Assembly: GCF_014356525.2 (NCBI RefSeq)
Contig: NC_052517.1
Location: forward strand, 7,087,500 to 7,151,499
Length of the DNA stretch: 64,000 bases
Direction: 5' to 3'
Source: Nilaparvata lugens
Taxonomy: Eukaryota; Arthropoda; Insecta; Hemiptera; Delphacidae
Under the pieces are notes generated by a model that did not search any database, was not told the DNA's origin, and saw only the letters and a list, made by a program, of their open reading frames with translations. Made by a program: the position numbers and the translations under genes. This document shows, piece by piece, positions 55,801 to 62,146 of this stretch. Every line of letters starts with the position of its first letter. Position 1 is the first letter of the stretch.

Positions 55801-55859
55801 ACAGTAGTTCACCGAAGCAACAGTGGAAATTCGAAAATTACGACGCTGCAAAACTATAG
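34816..55859 (+). CDS. pgant: Polypeptide N-acetylgalactosaminyltransferase, 3' part of gene (partial, spliced)
   Basis: Coding exons: 34816-34880 (cut on the left by the gap), 37198-37346, 40668-40918, 43863-43980, 45198-45326, then 47690-47800 or 49783-49887, 54020-54148, 55719-55859. Phases join without a break and every complete exon has AG/GT borders. The product is a Golgi type II membrane enzyme of family GT27, which transfers GalNAc from UDP-GalNAc to Ser/Thr of secreted proteins (mucin-type O-glycosylation). Visible motifs are DSH (metal/UDP binding), [41 protein letters not shown] and three lectin repeats. About 363 residues are encoded here; family members are usually 550-650, so the N-terminal third or more is missing. 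The alternative alpha-repeat exons suggest a Pgant9-like paralogue, but the subfamily is an inference. No convincing poly(A) site was identified. Confidence 0.93.
34866..35760. repeat. ~160-185-bp tandem repeats carrying copies of the E1 donor site
   Basis: The real donor at 34881 (GCCGAAG/GTGAGTGGTTCGG) is echoed at 35063, 35221 and 35393 (GTGAGT intact) and at 35577 (GAGAGT, broken). Each unit also carries TTTTTGGATCTCAGAAAAGC followed by TTTTGACAACTATACTGATC, which reads [10 protein letters not shown], a LINE RT motif-A signature. Confidence 0.88.
35861..36212. repeat. GTTCCGAAATAGGAAC repeat, uninterrupted copy
   Basis: ~350 bp from GAGTATGTTCCCTAGTTCCG to CCTTCCCGTCCTTGTTACGT. The second copy (39243-39957) is the same unit split by a MITE, making this the empty site. 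Confidence 0.85.
36540..36965 (-). repeat. Repeated LINE RT motif-A fragments
   Basis: On the - strand, [13 protein letters not shown] (about 36950), [11 protein letters not shown] (about 36700) and [12 protein letters not shown] (about 36590) occur within 400 bp with no neighbouring RT domains in order. They are related to the motif-A words in the + strand array at 34.9-35.7 kb. Confidence 0.6.
37198..37346 (+). CDS. pgant: GALNT exon E2: GWLEPLL to GGFDWNLQ
   Basis: The acceptor TTTGCAG ends at 37197 and the donor is GTCAGT at 37347. The exon is 149 nt, entering in phase 1 and leaving in phase 0. It encodes GWLEPLLDR, then [11 protein letters not shown], then VGGFDWNLQ. These are the conserved GT27 blocks after the DxH motif, where the chain passes from the nucleotide-sugar site toward the Gal/GalNAc-transferase motif. 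It joins E1 so that CAEG runs into WLEP exactly as in the family. A longer open frame reads through both splice sites but has no family similarity outside these limits. Confidence 0.95.
37379..38020. mobile_element. AGGCTGTGC fold-back element, full copy
   Basis: The arms TAAGGCTGTGCAAAGGCTAA ... CAAAGTTTTTTGATTTGTAT and their inverse (TTTGAAAAATATCACGAGTA ... CACAGCCTTA) span almost the whole 640 bp, forming one long hairpin just after exon E2. Confidence 0.85.
38160..38808 (+). repeat. CTTCGCTCGGTCAA family, full copy
   Basis: It starts TACTAGTAGTTCTGTGAACA and ends TTAGACCTCACTTCGCTCGG TCAA. It contains two near-identical ACAACG/TGATGGAAAGATACA blocks at about 38370 and 38450. Confidence 0.85.
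39243..39958. repeat. GTTCCGAAATAGGAAC repeat, copy split by a MITE
   Basis: Left part 39243-39362, right part 39731-39958. The two halves together equal 35861-36212, apart from the MITE between them. Confidence 0.85.
39363..39732. mobile_element. TAGTGAGGTCC MITE with mapped TA insertion site
   Basis: The ends TATAGTGAGGTCCATGTTAT and ATAACATGGACCTCACTATA enclose ~370 bp. Comparison with the empty copy (AAACTAGGTTATG) against the filled copy (GAACTATAGTG ... CACTATAGTTTATG) indicates a TA target duplication, as in the Tc1/mariner superfamily. Confidence 0.85.
39959..40525. mobile_element. Fold-back element with 7-8-bp target duplication, containing a LINE tail
   Basis: The ends CATAGAGAAACAATAGCATA and TATGCTATTGTTTCTCTATG are inverted for about 70 bp. 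GATACTAT flanks it on both sides (39951-39958 and 40526-40533), and the empty copy at 36203 has one GATACTAT. A 7-8-bp duplication fits hAT-type insertion. 40102-40393 inside it is a (TTGA)n LINE 3' end. Confidence 0.75.
40102..40393 (-). mobile_element. LINE/SINE 3' end with (TTGA)n tail, copy 4
   Basis: Same ~290-bp unit as 9579, 31018 and 34010, here inserted inside a fold-back element rather than beside a purine tract. Confidence 0.8.
40668..40918 (+). CDS. pgant: GALNT exon E3: Gal/GalNAc-transferase motif
   Basis: The acceptor TTTACAG ends at 40667 and the donor is GTAATT at 40919. The 251 nt enter in phase 0 and leave in phase 2. The exon opens with [10 protein letters not shown] and carries [10 protein letters not shown], then [13 protein letters not shown] (the GT27 Gal/GalNAc-T motif that contributes acceptor and sugar binding), then [10 protein letters not shown], whose histidine belongs to the metal site. 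No key residue is missing. About 170 bp starting at 40877 (last 42 nt of the exon plus intron) are duplicated at 41773, where the donor GT has been lost. Confidence 0.96.
41008..41931. repeat. E3-edge duplication enclosing a MITE end and an AGGCTGTGC fold-back
   Basis: 41008 starts a TAGTGAGGTCC-type left MITE end (ACAGTGAGGTCCACGTTATA). 41125-41755 is an AGGCTGTGC fold-back inserted in it. 41773-41931 then repeats 40877-41048: the end of E3 ([14 protein letters not shown]), intron and the MITE start. In the copy AAAAGGTAATTCC has become AAAAGGAATTCC, removing the donor GT. Confidence 0.85.
42012..42510. mobile_element. TAGTGAGGTCC MITE, ~500-bp copy
   Basis: Left CTATAGTGAGGTCCACGTTA; right CATTATAACAAAGACCTCAC TATA, with three changed bases in the right TIR. 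Contains the shared internal words GGTAGCTGATACAGGTTTAT and AGCGAGAAAGAGATAG. A C-rich run is at 42298-42309. Confidence 0.85.
42511..43038. other. 83-bp tandem duplication and diverged MITE remnant
   Basis: GAATGAAACAGTATATAATG ... ATCACGTTATCATGTCAAAA occurs twice, offset 83 bp (about 42580 and 42663). The rest is AT-rich. Confidence 0.65.
43039..43553. repeat. GGGGACCGAGCTTC family, copy 2
   Basis: Matches 20104-20632 throughout, ending TTATATTATAAACCTACTAT. It is followed by GTTCTGAATTTCGTGAGAAT and CATACAAACATATAAAC words that may be a further part of the same element. Confidence 0.8.
43863..43980 (+). CDS. pgant: GALNT exon E4: [10 protein letters not shown] block
   Basis: The acceptor is TTTTTCAAG and the donor GTAAGT is at 43981. 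The 118 nt enter with one base completing the arginine split with E3, and leave in phase 0. The exon encodes [18 protein letters not shown], then LAEVWMDEY, then [12 protein letters not shown]. The [10 protein letters not shown] string is near invariant in GT27 and lies at the C-terminal end of the catalytic domain. The acceptor's AAG is less common than CAG. Confidence 0.95.
44121..44628 (+). repeat. CTTCGCTCGGTCAA family, full copy in intron 4
   Basis: It starts TACTAGTAGTTCTGTGAACA and ends CACTTCGCTCGGTCAAC, and is closely similar to 38160-38808. A - strand LINE 3' end (44030-44110) lies just before it. Confidence 0.85.
45198..45326 (+). CDS. pgant: GALNT exon E5: end of catalytic domain and linker
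   Basis: The acceptor TTTTCTAG ends at 45197 and the donor GTCAGA is at 45327. The 129 nt are phase 0 on both sides. The exon encodes [20 protein letters not shown] followed by [23 protein letters not shown]. The conserved WYLDNIYPE element closes the catalytic domain, and the last residues are the short linker to the lectin domain. The 3' border in phase 0 lets either E6a or E6b follow without a frame change. Confidence 0.95.
45648..46493. mobile_element. TIR element AGTCCGGACGCAAATGTCAT, intron 5
   Basis: The left end AGTCCGGACGCAAATGTCAT ... GAGTAACAGCCGTGGAAGAT recurs inverted at the right (ATCTTCCACGGCTGTTACTC ... ATGACATTTGCGCCCGGACT). The arms are about 170 bp, with a GATGGCCGCCAA / TTTGGCGGCCAT pair at their inner edge. 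No transposase frame. Confidence 0.85.
47243..47689 (+). repeat. Tandem decoy 3' splice sites upstream of E6a
   Basis: A ~98-bp block ending TGTCAGCTGTTTTACAGATCC occurs at 47244-47342 and again at 47602-47693, where it is the real E6a acceptor. Between them, GATCCTTATCCTCAGCTGT-type units carry further acceptor-like AGs at 47378, 47403, 47457, 47511 and 47565, each followed by ATCC as at the true exon start. Confidence 0.9.
47690..47800 (+). CDS. pgant: GALNT exon E6a: lectin alpha repeat, version a
   Basis: The acceptor GTTTTACAG ends at 47689 and the donor GTTTGT at 47801 is weak. The 37 codons are phase 0 on both sides. The exon carries [20 protein letters not shown] and ends in HRMGGNQ. 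CVD and the final Q are the hallmarks of a ricin-B (QxW) repeat; the YW completing QxW comes from E7. By count it has six Lys/Arg against two Asp, so it is strongly basic compared with E6b. In GT27 enzymes the lectin domain steers the enzyme to already glycosylated or charged substrates. Six acceptor-like copies lie 125-350 bp upstream. Confidence 0.93.
47870..48730. repeat. GTACCCTAGTGT minisatellite interrupted by two MITEs
   Basis: Units such as GTGTACCCTA and GGTACCCTAGTGTACC flank a 218-bp TAGTGAGGTCC MITE (48007-48224) and a ~385-bp one (48261-48644). The short one is almost the same as 15957-16174. Confidence 0.8.
48957..49070 (-). repeat. LINE 3' end with (TAAA)n tail, inverted
   Basis: TTTATTTATTTATTAGAACA followed by AAACAGGCAATTGCCCAAAA matches 1680-1780 and 44030-44110. 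Confidence 0.65.
49071..49782. other. Intron sequence before E6b, nothing recognised
   Basis: AT-rich, single-copy as far as I can see within the window. The stretch just before E6b lacks a pyrimidine tract. Confidence 0.4.
49783..49887 (+). CDS. pgant: GALNT exon E6b: lectin alpha repeat, alternative version b
   Basis: The acceptor AG is at 49781-49782 after an unusually purine-rich run (GCCAAAAACAG, a weak pyrimidine tract). The donor GTAAAC is at 49888. The 35 codons are phase 0 on both sides. The exon encodes [20 protein letters not shown] and ends HSQGGNQ, aligning end to end with E6a. Basic (three Lys) and acidic (three) residues balance, and there is an extra cysteine (SAC) not present in E6a. 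Including both E6 exons, or neither, would keep the frame but would double or delete the alpha repeat, so mutually exclusive use is the likely arrangement. Confidence 0.9.
49895..50660. repeat. ~172-bp tandem array directly after E6b
   Basis: GTTGACTAACTCATATAAAC recurs at about 50013, 50185 and 50357 and, diverged, at 50530. Each unit contains several AACCTCAAA and GCATAACCTCAAAGTTTGC words. The array starts within ten bases of the E6b donor. Confidence 0.88.
50889..51202. mobile_element. GGTGCGTACAG fold-back remnant joined to a CACTTACACGACTC TIR element
   Basis: 50889-50972 is a short form of the hairpin MITE. 50975-51202 has ends GGTTCAACTGACACTTACAC and GTAAGTGTGAGTTGAGCC, with repeated internal ACATGCTCT and TAGAGTCGA words. 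Confidence 0.7.
51655..51820. mobile_element. GGTGCGTACAG fold-back MITE, intact hairpin
   Basis: AGGTGCGTACAGATTTACGC GCCGCGAACATGAG is repeated inverted as CTCATGTTCGCGGCGCGTAT ... GTACGCACCT, arms about 65 bp with a short loop. Confidence 0.88.
51918..52160. mobile_element. AAAGACTAAGAAATTG fold-back
   Basis: AATGAAAAAGACTAAGAAAT ... CCACAGATTTATTGATACTT AGAAAGACCGG is repeated inverted. The right end lacks the final CTTAGTCTTTTTCATT. Confidence 0.82.
52285..52510 (-). repeat. GTAACCCGTGCTCCGCAAGG family, inverted
   Basis: CTTGCGAAGCACTGGTTACC at about 52482 and GACGCATCATCTC ... CAACTACTCAACTG at 52337 match the reverse complement of 61176-61398. Confidence 0.7.
52582..52808. mobile_element. 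225-bp perfect-arm hairpin element
   Basis: The arms AACACAAATTT ... TTGTCAACCACTTTTTATTA ... CAGAACCATGTTTCGTGGCT and their inverse meet around ACTACTAGTTGTAGTTG. An 84-codon frame over it only reflects the palindrome. Confidence 0.88.
54020..54148 (+). CDS. pgant: GALNT exon E7: end of alpha and lectin beta repeat
   Basis: The acceptor GTTTTTCCAG ends at 54019 and the donor GTGAGT is at 54149. The 43 codons are phase 0 on both sides. The exon begins YWML, which joins the upstream NQ to make the alpha-repeat QYW. It continues with [14 protein letters not shown], then [20 protein letters not shown]. The beta repeat has intact CLD and QFW, the residues that in family members form the GalNAc-binding pocket. 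Confidence 0.95.
54340..54415 (+). repeat. LINE 3' end: stem-loop plus (TAAA)n
   Basis: TTGGGAAAGAAATAGTACAA ... TTTTTCTCTCCCAATCA followed by TATAAATAAATAAATAAT. Confidence 0.6.
54590..55090. repeat. GATACTGTATC satellite, about three units
   Basis: ~150-170-bp units hold GTGTTGTGTATCAAGTTGAG, ATGATACTGTATCAT and GATACCATAGAGAAAAGATA. The last word matches the terminal sequence of the fold-back at 39959. Confidence 0.85.
55095..55560. repeat. (GTT)n/(CTT)n and CCT-rich tract
   Basis: (GTT)6 passes into (CTT)n of more than 100 bp, then a CCT/CTC-rich zone to 55545. The poly-Ser and poly-Leu frames are artefacts. It lies in the last GALNT intron. Confidence 0.93.
55598..55690. mobile_element. 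Collapsed AAAGACTAAGAAATTG hairpin next to the E8 acceptor
   Basis: TATTGAATGAAAAAGACCAA GAAATTG and CAAATTTCTTAGTCTTTTTC ATTCAATA form a 58-bp hairpin with almost no loop, followed by the family's outer arm TATCAACTTCTCAACTAC. Confidence 0.8.
55719..55859 (+). CDS. pgant: GALNT exon E8: lectin gamma repeat and stop
   Basis: The acceptor TGTTTTTCAG ends at 55718 and the stop TAG is at 55857-55859. The exon encodes [20 protein letters not shown], then [20 protein letters not shown] and a short acidic tail. The gamma repeat keeps QQW, but CLD is replaced by CLA, so this repeat may not bind sugar. Two other open frames overlap it but lack family similarity. A 58-bp perfect hairpin lies about 60 bp upstream of the acceptor. 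Confidence 0.94.
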   Translation, partial: TKLIQHGSSKKCLAISEDKQKLLMEECNSSSPKQQWKFENYDAAKL

Positions 55860-57480
55860 TGCTGTGAAAGGGGCAGAACAAGCCAATGGTTAACTCATAA
55901 ATAACTGTGATTTATTAATAACAGTGATCGGTAACCGTTACTGTGTAACTGTTACTGACCTACTGCTACTGAATAACTGTTACTGGCTTACTGCTACTGT
56001 CCTACTGCATGCGTTGAAAAATTTCCCAACTTTTTAAACTGGAACAATTGATTAACTGTTACATGTGTTGATAATAACCGTTACCGTGAAACTGTTACTG
56101 TTGAGGTAAACTGGGACAATAATTGATCAACTGTTAGTAACCGTTACCGTGAAACTGTTACTTTTGTTGATATGTGAGGTACACTTGGACAATTGATAAC
56201 GGTTACAGGTGTTGATAGTAACAGTTACCGTGAAACTGCTACTTTTGTCTATATGTGAGGTAAACTTGGACAATTAATCAACTTTTACAGGTGTTGATAG
56301 TAACCGTTACCATGAAACTGTTACTGTTGTTGATAGAAAGTCACCGTCAACAAGTTACATTGTCAATAGAGACTGTCAAGTGAAACTGTTACTACATTGT
56401 GAGAAAAATATATCTACAGATTTTCAAAGCAGCGGTCACAATATTGATAACTGGTTCTAGTAACTGTTACCTTGTAACTGCTACTGTCCTACTGCATGAC
56501 TGTGAAGAAAAAATTTCCAATTGTTGTTGATAGTAACTGTCACCATGAACCTGTTACTTTGTCAATAGAAACTGTCACAGTAAAAATCTGTTACTACATT
56601 GGGAGGAAAATATATAAAAAATTTCGAATAAGGGGCTACAATTATTGATAACTGGTACTAGTAACTGCTACTGTATCAGTGTTACTGCATTGTTTATCAT
56701 AATGTTTTTCCAGTTATTTGAACTGAGTAGTTGACAATTCTATAACTGGTAACTGTTACCTCATTATTTAAAAGTAGCACCAATACTTCCAAGAACTGAT
56801 ACTAGCTAACTGCAAAGTGATTATCAGATGTAAGAGCAAAAATCCTTTGATGAAACCAAGATGGAGAATTATATAATCACAAAATACCAGTTAGTAGATA
56901 CAGTATTATAAATAATAGCTGATGGATAACTAATTGTGTAAGTTACTGATGTGCTCTATCATAACTGGTACAGGTCAACTGTTGATACATTGTGAAAAAT
57001 AGAACTATTGAGATACAATAATTTATTTCACTAATGTTTGAACAGAAATATTGTAATGATAACAAGTTGGCAACCTGATAACATCTATTAGTAACTGTTA
57101 CCAACTAACTGCTACTGAACAGATGTTTTTGAGGTGTAAATGATTTTGTTTTGGAAAAAAGATAGATAATGTAATTAACAAAATAATAAAATCGCTGAAT
57201 AGCAGATGTTGGCAACTGTTATCAAGTAACTGCTAATGAGTAACTGTTATTGGTGTAATCTTGTCTTGTCACCGTTACTGGCTAACTGTTACTTAAGATT
57301 GACAATGAAATTTGGAGGAAATAGACATAGATAAAGGAATATTGTCAACTACCTGCTACTGCTAATGAGTAACTGCTACTGCTAATGAGTAACTGTTACT
57401 GGTACTCTTGTCTTGTCACCGTTACTGGCTAACTGTTACTTAAGATTGACACTTAAATTTTGGGGAAATAGACAAATAGA
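55860..57480 (+). repeat. Degenerate AACTGTTACT array downstream of the GALNT stop
   Basis: Dozens of GTAACTGTTACTG, AACCGTTACC and CTGCTACTG words. In 56080-56400 a ~105-bp higher-order unit is visible (GTGTTGATAGTAACCGTTAC C ... GAAACTGTTACT ... GTGAGGTAAACTTGGACAAT). Its position suggests it is in or just past the 3' UTR, which is unproven. Confidence 0.75.
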
Positions 57481-59870
57481 TAGATAAATGATAGATAATA
57501 GATTTGAGGTATAATTTTGAGTAACCTGGCTGGCTCTGGTCTGGGATGTCAGAGTTTTCAGGTCACACCTGATCAATTTCAGGGCCTCTGTCATGACCTA
57601 ACAACGGTTTCTAGGCAGCTGGGACCAAGGTTATGTTGGACTATAATGTCGAAATCTCTCAATTAGAGAAATAAAATAATGCATGTCTGAGCAATGAACC
57701 AATGAAATGATCTATGACAGAAAATAAATTATTCATGACAGAAATTAATTAATGTGAAATATTTAGGATAGTATGGAAGAACAAAGACATATAAAGTAGT
57801 TTTTATTAAAATTATAGGTGCTATGGTGAAGTGCAATGAATGGCTGATCAAATTGAAAAACAGGTGAAATTAGAGAGAAATTCAAATGATAATTATTGAT
57901 ACTAATCAATGAGGTTATTAAATTTGGATTGAATGTTATATAAATAGACTATCAAAGTTTTCTGACGGTTGGTAAAGGTGTTTCAGAACCAATTTGTCCC
58001 ACTTTGTCATTGTCCCACTTTGATGAAGTCTGTTTGTGGTAAACTTTTTTCCAGTTTGTTGGTGATCACTTTATTGTTGTCATCCCACTTTGGCAGAGTC
58101 CTAATAAAATTGACAAATTTCTAGAATACATTTTTATATGAAAATTTGTTGAATAAACAATGATTGAAAATGTATTAATTTATTGTTATTATGAACTGTA
58201 TAATAGATTGCTAAAAGTGCATAGATAAATTTCGAATAATTGTTCATAAATTTTAATTAATGAGGTTCACTGTGTGGTTGGACATAAGTATTGAGAAAAT
58301 TTGTGTAAATTGTTGAACATGTTTTAAAATAAATGTTTATTATATGTTGAGAGAAGTGAGTTGGTGATCTATGAAATGAAATAATTCTTTAAGTAATAAG
58401 TGTTATTCTTATTTCTTATTTTATTGAATTCTTATTCAATTTAGCAATAATACTTGAAATTTACAATAAATCAGTTTAGATAACTCTTTCAAGTAGAACT
58501 CTCAATATAATTTTCAGTTGAAAAGAAAATTTATAACTTTCAAAAGAAGAAAATGGAGAAGAAGAATAGGAAGAAGAAGAAGAAGAAGAGGGAGAAGAAG
58601 TGGAAGTAGAGGAAGAAGAAGAAGAAGAATCTTTCCAATCATTTCATGCACACGCCTAGAGCTCATGTGGGTATCATCTACATCAAATTAAATTAATTCA
58701 ATATGCATAATCAAATGGAACAAAAATCTTATCATTGTAATTATTGACATATCACTAAATAATTGTGCTCTATTTTTTTATTTAATTTATTAATTTACTT
58801 GTTAGAGAATTTTATAGATTGGGCATATCGTGAACAAAAAAAAGACCACCAAATTTAGATTATAAGTTATATTGAATTTTCTAAACATCCAACAAATTAC
58901 AGGTAATTATATTAGATAGCAATAATTGTTCAATTTTTCAATGGTTAAATTTGTTATCAATTATGATAATAATTTTTATGTAAAAGTATTTCATTAATAA
59001 ACATTGAATATCAATGTAAATTACTGTTTTATATTGTCAAGTGTACATAATCAGTATTGGTTAAAGTTTTTAATTGATAATGTTGAATTGTACATAACAA
59101 TGTTCCAACTGTAAAAAATACTTTATTATAAATCTAGATATGTAATTGACAATTCTAATACTAGTTTGTTGATAAACTATGGGGATTATTGGTTCTCGAC
59201 CTTGAATTCAAAAAAGTCCAAAAAAGGTGAATTAAAGTCAAGTATGTCCCAGAGTCCTTACTTTACATCTACTAGATAAAATGGAATCATTGATCTTCAA
59301 GAAGTCCCTCAAATATCAAGGTAAGGTTAGTAAGGTCAATTATGTCCTAGAATCCCCATTTTGTATCTACTTAAGTAACTTTTTTAATGTATACTGTAAA
59401 AACATGAACAAAAGACATTCCCATTTATAGAATAAAACTACTATTAAAATTAATTGACACACTTGTTATATATATTAACTGAATTAAGGTAATTTATGTA
59501 ATAATTTTAGCTTCATGTATGATAATTATTAATAGTATTATATAAATATTAATATAATAGAAAGGGCGAATATACGAACAACTTGTATATAAGTATGTTA
59601 TAGTTAGCTAATCTTTGTCAAATTTATTTCAAACTTTTCTAGCATGTTAAGGCATATGAAGAATTTTTATTGTACTATATATTGTAAGAAGACTATAATG
59701 ACAATTTTATGATTTTTGTCGTTAATTATATTTTTATTACAATTATTCTATTCGTTTTTAGTGTTTTCTTTTGCATTGTTTGATCCTTTTATCCTTTGTT
59801 TTATCCTTCACTCTCCTTGATTAATTTAGAAACTCTATTTAATTTTTTTTTCCAATAAGTAAATTTTATT
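57481..59870. other. AT-rich DNA, no gene recognised
   Basis: 58550-58632 is a GAA-rich tract. AATAAA words near 57669, 57723 and 58328 could be polyadenylation signals, but none has clear context. Confidence 0.45.
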
Positions 59871-60039
59871 TTAGTTTGAGAGAGGTTCAGTTTTGGGTTG
59901 AACCAATTGTTTCTCTTCCAATAATTGGCTTTATTTGTTCTCATATATTTTTTCATAATGAATTTATCCATTTTTCTACAAAATATAATTTGAAACCATT
60001 GATATACTCTCTATTACTCTATTAATATTTACTTTTTGT

Positions 60040-60615
60040 GTAGTTGAGAAGTTGATATTGTGGTAATTATTCATATTAAATAAAAAGACTAAAGGCCGGT
60101 TTCCGAGCTCGGGATTTAGCTAAGTCCTAGACTTTAAACAGCTGGAGTCAGAAAATTGGCTTTCCAAAACGAGGCGTAGTTACAGCTTTTATAACAGTAG
60201 TCGTAGTTTTTATTTTCTCATTTCTATAATTGGAAACGTTTTTCCTTGACGAAATTAGACATTCTCAAATAATTCAAAATAGCTGAAACTTTACACTATT
60301 TCCTTTCTATTTTATTTTGCGTTCAATTTTCTAGTTTTTCGAAATTTAATTCAAACGTGACTATGACAATGACTGGGACTACGCCCCGTTTTGGAAAGCC
60401 AATTTTCTGACTCCAGCTGTTTAAAGTCTAGGACTTAGCTAAATCCCGAGCTCGGAAACCTGCCCTAAGAAATTGTCAAAAACCACAGATTTATTGATAG
60501 TTAGAAAGACCGGTTTCTGTTGTTACACCATTGTCCGAAAACTATTGTCTTTCTAACTACATTATCAATAAATCTGTGGTTTTTAACAATTTCTCAGTCT
60601 TTTTATTTAATATTG
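60040..60615. mobile_element. AAAGACTAAGAAATTG fold-back split by a GGCCGGTTTCCGAGCTCGG element
   Basis: The outer hairpin (AATAAAAAGACTAA ... TTAACAATTTCTCAGTCT) is broken after GACTAA. The insert (about 60095-60468) has inverted ends GGCCGGTTTCCGAGCTCGGG and CCCGAGCTCGGAAACCTGCC, arms about 80 bp, with TAA on both sides. Confidence 0.82.
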
Positions 60616-61175
60616 ATATTTACTTCCATAATACAGTAAGTTTCAGAAAATTTCCTCAAACAATTTAATTATTTTTCTTGTTTCATTCCATCTTAATGAT
60701 TCTTTATGATAAACTTCAATTCATTTTTTTCACTTCTAGGCTATTCTACAGTTTTTAATTAACCAACATTTCCTGACATAAATGTTCTAAAATTTTGTCA
60801 GCCTAGTGTTGGCTAAATAACTCAATATCATCCAATTTCACCCAAATGTCAAAGGAGGGCAAAAGAATACCATTGTTTCTTATGTAAGTATTCATACATT
60901 GTCAGTTCACTAATGTGTAAAAACTCCCATAAGATCTAATGGTACTCATTGGCCAGAATTGCAGTTATCCAGTTAACATGATAAGCTGACAAAAAATATT
61001 GTAATATTGTTAATTTCAATATAATATATACAATTTGTGCCTTATAACTATGTATAGATATTGGATGTTGGTAAACTTTATCAGTGTAAAAAGCCAAGGA
61101 TGTTCTGTGCAAAATTGGTAATAAAAGTTGATTATTCATCTTGTTCATTTTAAAATTTGTTGATTTATTTTGTAC

Positions 61176-61400
61176 TAGCTGGTAACCCGTGCTCCGCAAG
61201 GGTCTTATTGAAAACTTGAAGCAATGGAACCTTGAAGACTTGGAAATAGGCCTATAACCATCCTCGGTTAATTAAGAATCTATATGCGGAATTTCAAGTT
61301 AAACAGTCCAGTAGTTGAGACGTGATGATGCGTCAAACATAATTTTCCTTTCTCGTACGTGTATAAGCCAGTTCTTTCTTTATTATATTATATAGATAGG
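61176..61400 (+). repeat. GTAACCCGTGCTCCGCAAGG family
   Basis: TAGCTGGTAACCCGTGCTCC to GTGTATAAGCCAGTTCTTTC TTTATTATATTATATAG. Related copies are at 17936 and 52285. Confidence 0.7.
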
Positions 61401-61624
61401 GATGTCAATCCCGGGGCTGATTTTCAATCCCGGTATTTCGGGATTATCCAATATCAATCCCGGGATTGGCAAAAATCAGTTTCATGCATTTTTAACCAAT
61501 TGTTCCTCCTCAATTACATGTTCAGTAACAGTGTGTAGAGATGAAAAGGGCTCATTATAGAGGGAGAGGATATTATTGAAATTGAAAAATGATTAGAAAT
61601 AATATTAAAATTAAACATTTTTAC

Positions 61625-62046
61625 TTTCTTTGCCCTATTACCATGGGTAAGGAAAGTATTGCTTTCCGAAAAAATTAAGCTACCCAATTTCTAAATTTCT
61701 ATACGTTTCAAGGTCCCCTGAGTCCAACGATATCTCATCTCCCAATTAACAGAATGACTTGAAATTTGGAACTTGAGGTCCTTTCACTATAAGGATCCGA
61801 CACGAACCATTTCGATCAAATGCAATTCAAGATGGCGGCTAAAATGGCGAAAATGTTGTCAAAAACAGGGTTTTTCGTGATTTTCTCGGAAACGGCTCCA
61901 ACGATTTTGATCAAATTCATACCTAAAATGGTCATCGATAAGCTCTATCAACTTCCACAAGTCCCATATCTGTAAAAATTTCAGGAGCTTCGCCCCATCA
62001 ATGCAGATAAATTCCCAATTATCAGGCTTCAGATACAATTGAAACG
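61625..62046. mobile_element. ACTTTCCTTGCC TIR element, copy 4, cut by the gap
   Basis: ACTTTCTTTGCCCTATTACC at 61622 onward; the GT microsatellite is absent (CCCCTGAGTCCAACGATATC). The right part runs into the N block. Confidence 0.8.
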
Positions 62047-62146
62047 NNNNNNNNNNNNNNNNNNNNNNNNNNNNNNNNNNNNNNNNNNNNNNNNNNNNNN
62101 NNNNNNNNNNNNNNNNNNNNNNNNNNNNNNNNNNNNNNNNNNNNNN
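62047..62146. other. Assembly gap (100 N)
   Basis: Exactly 100 N. Joins a TIR element on the left to a LINE remnant on the right, so true adjacency is unproven. Confidence 0.99.
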
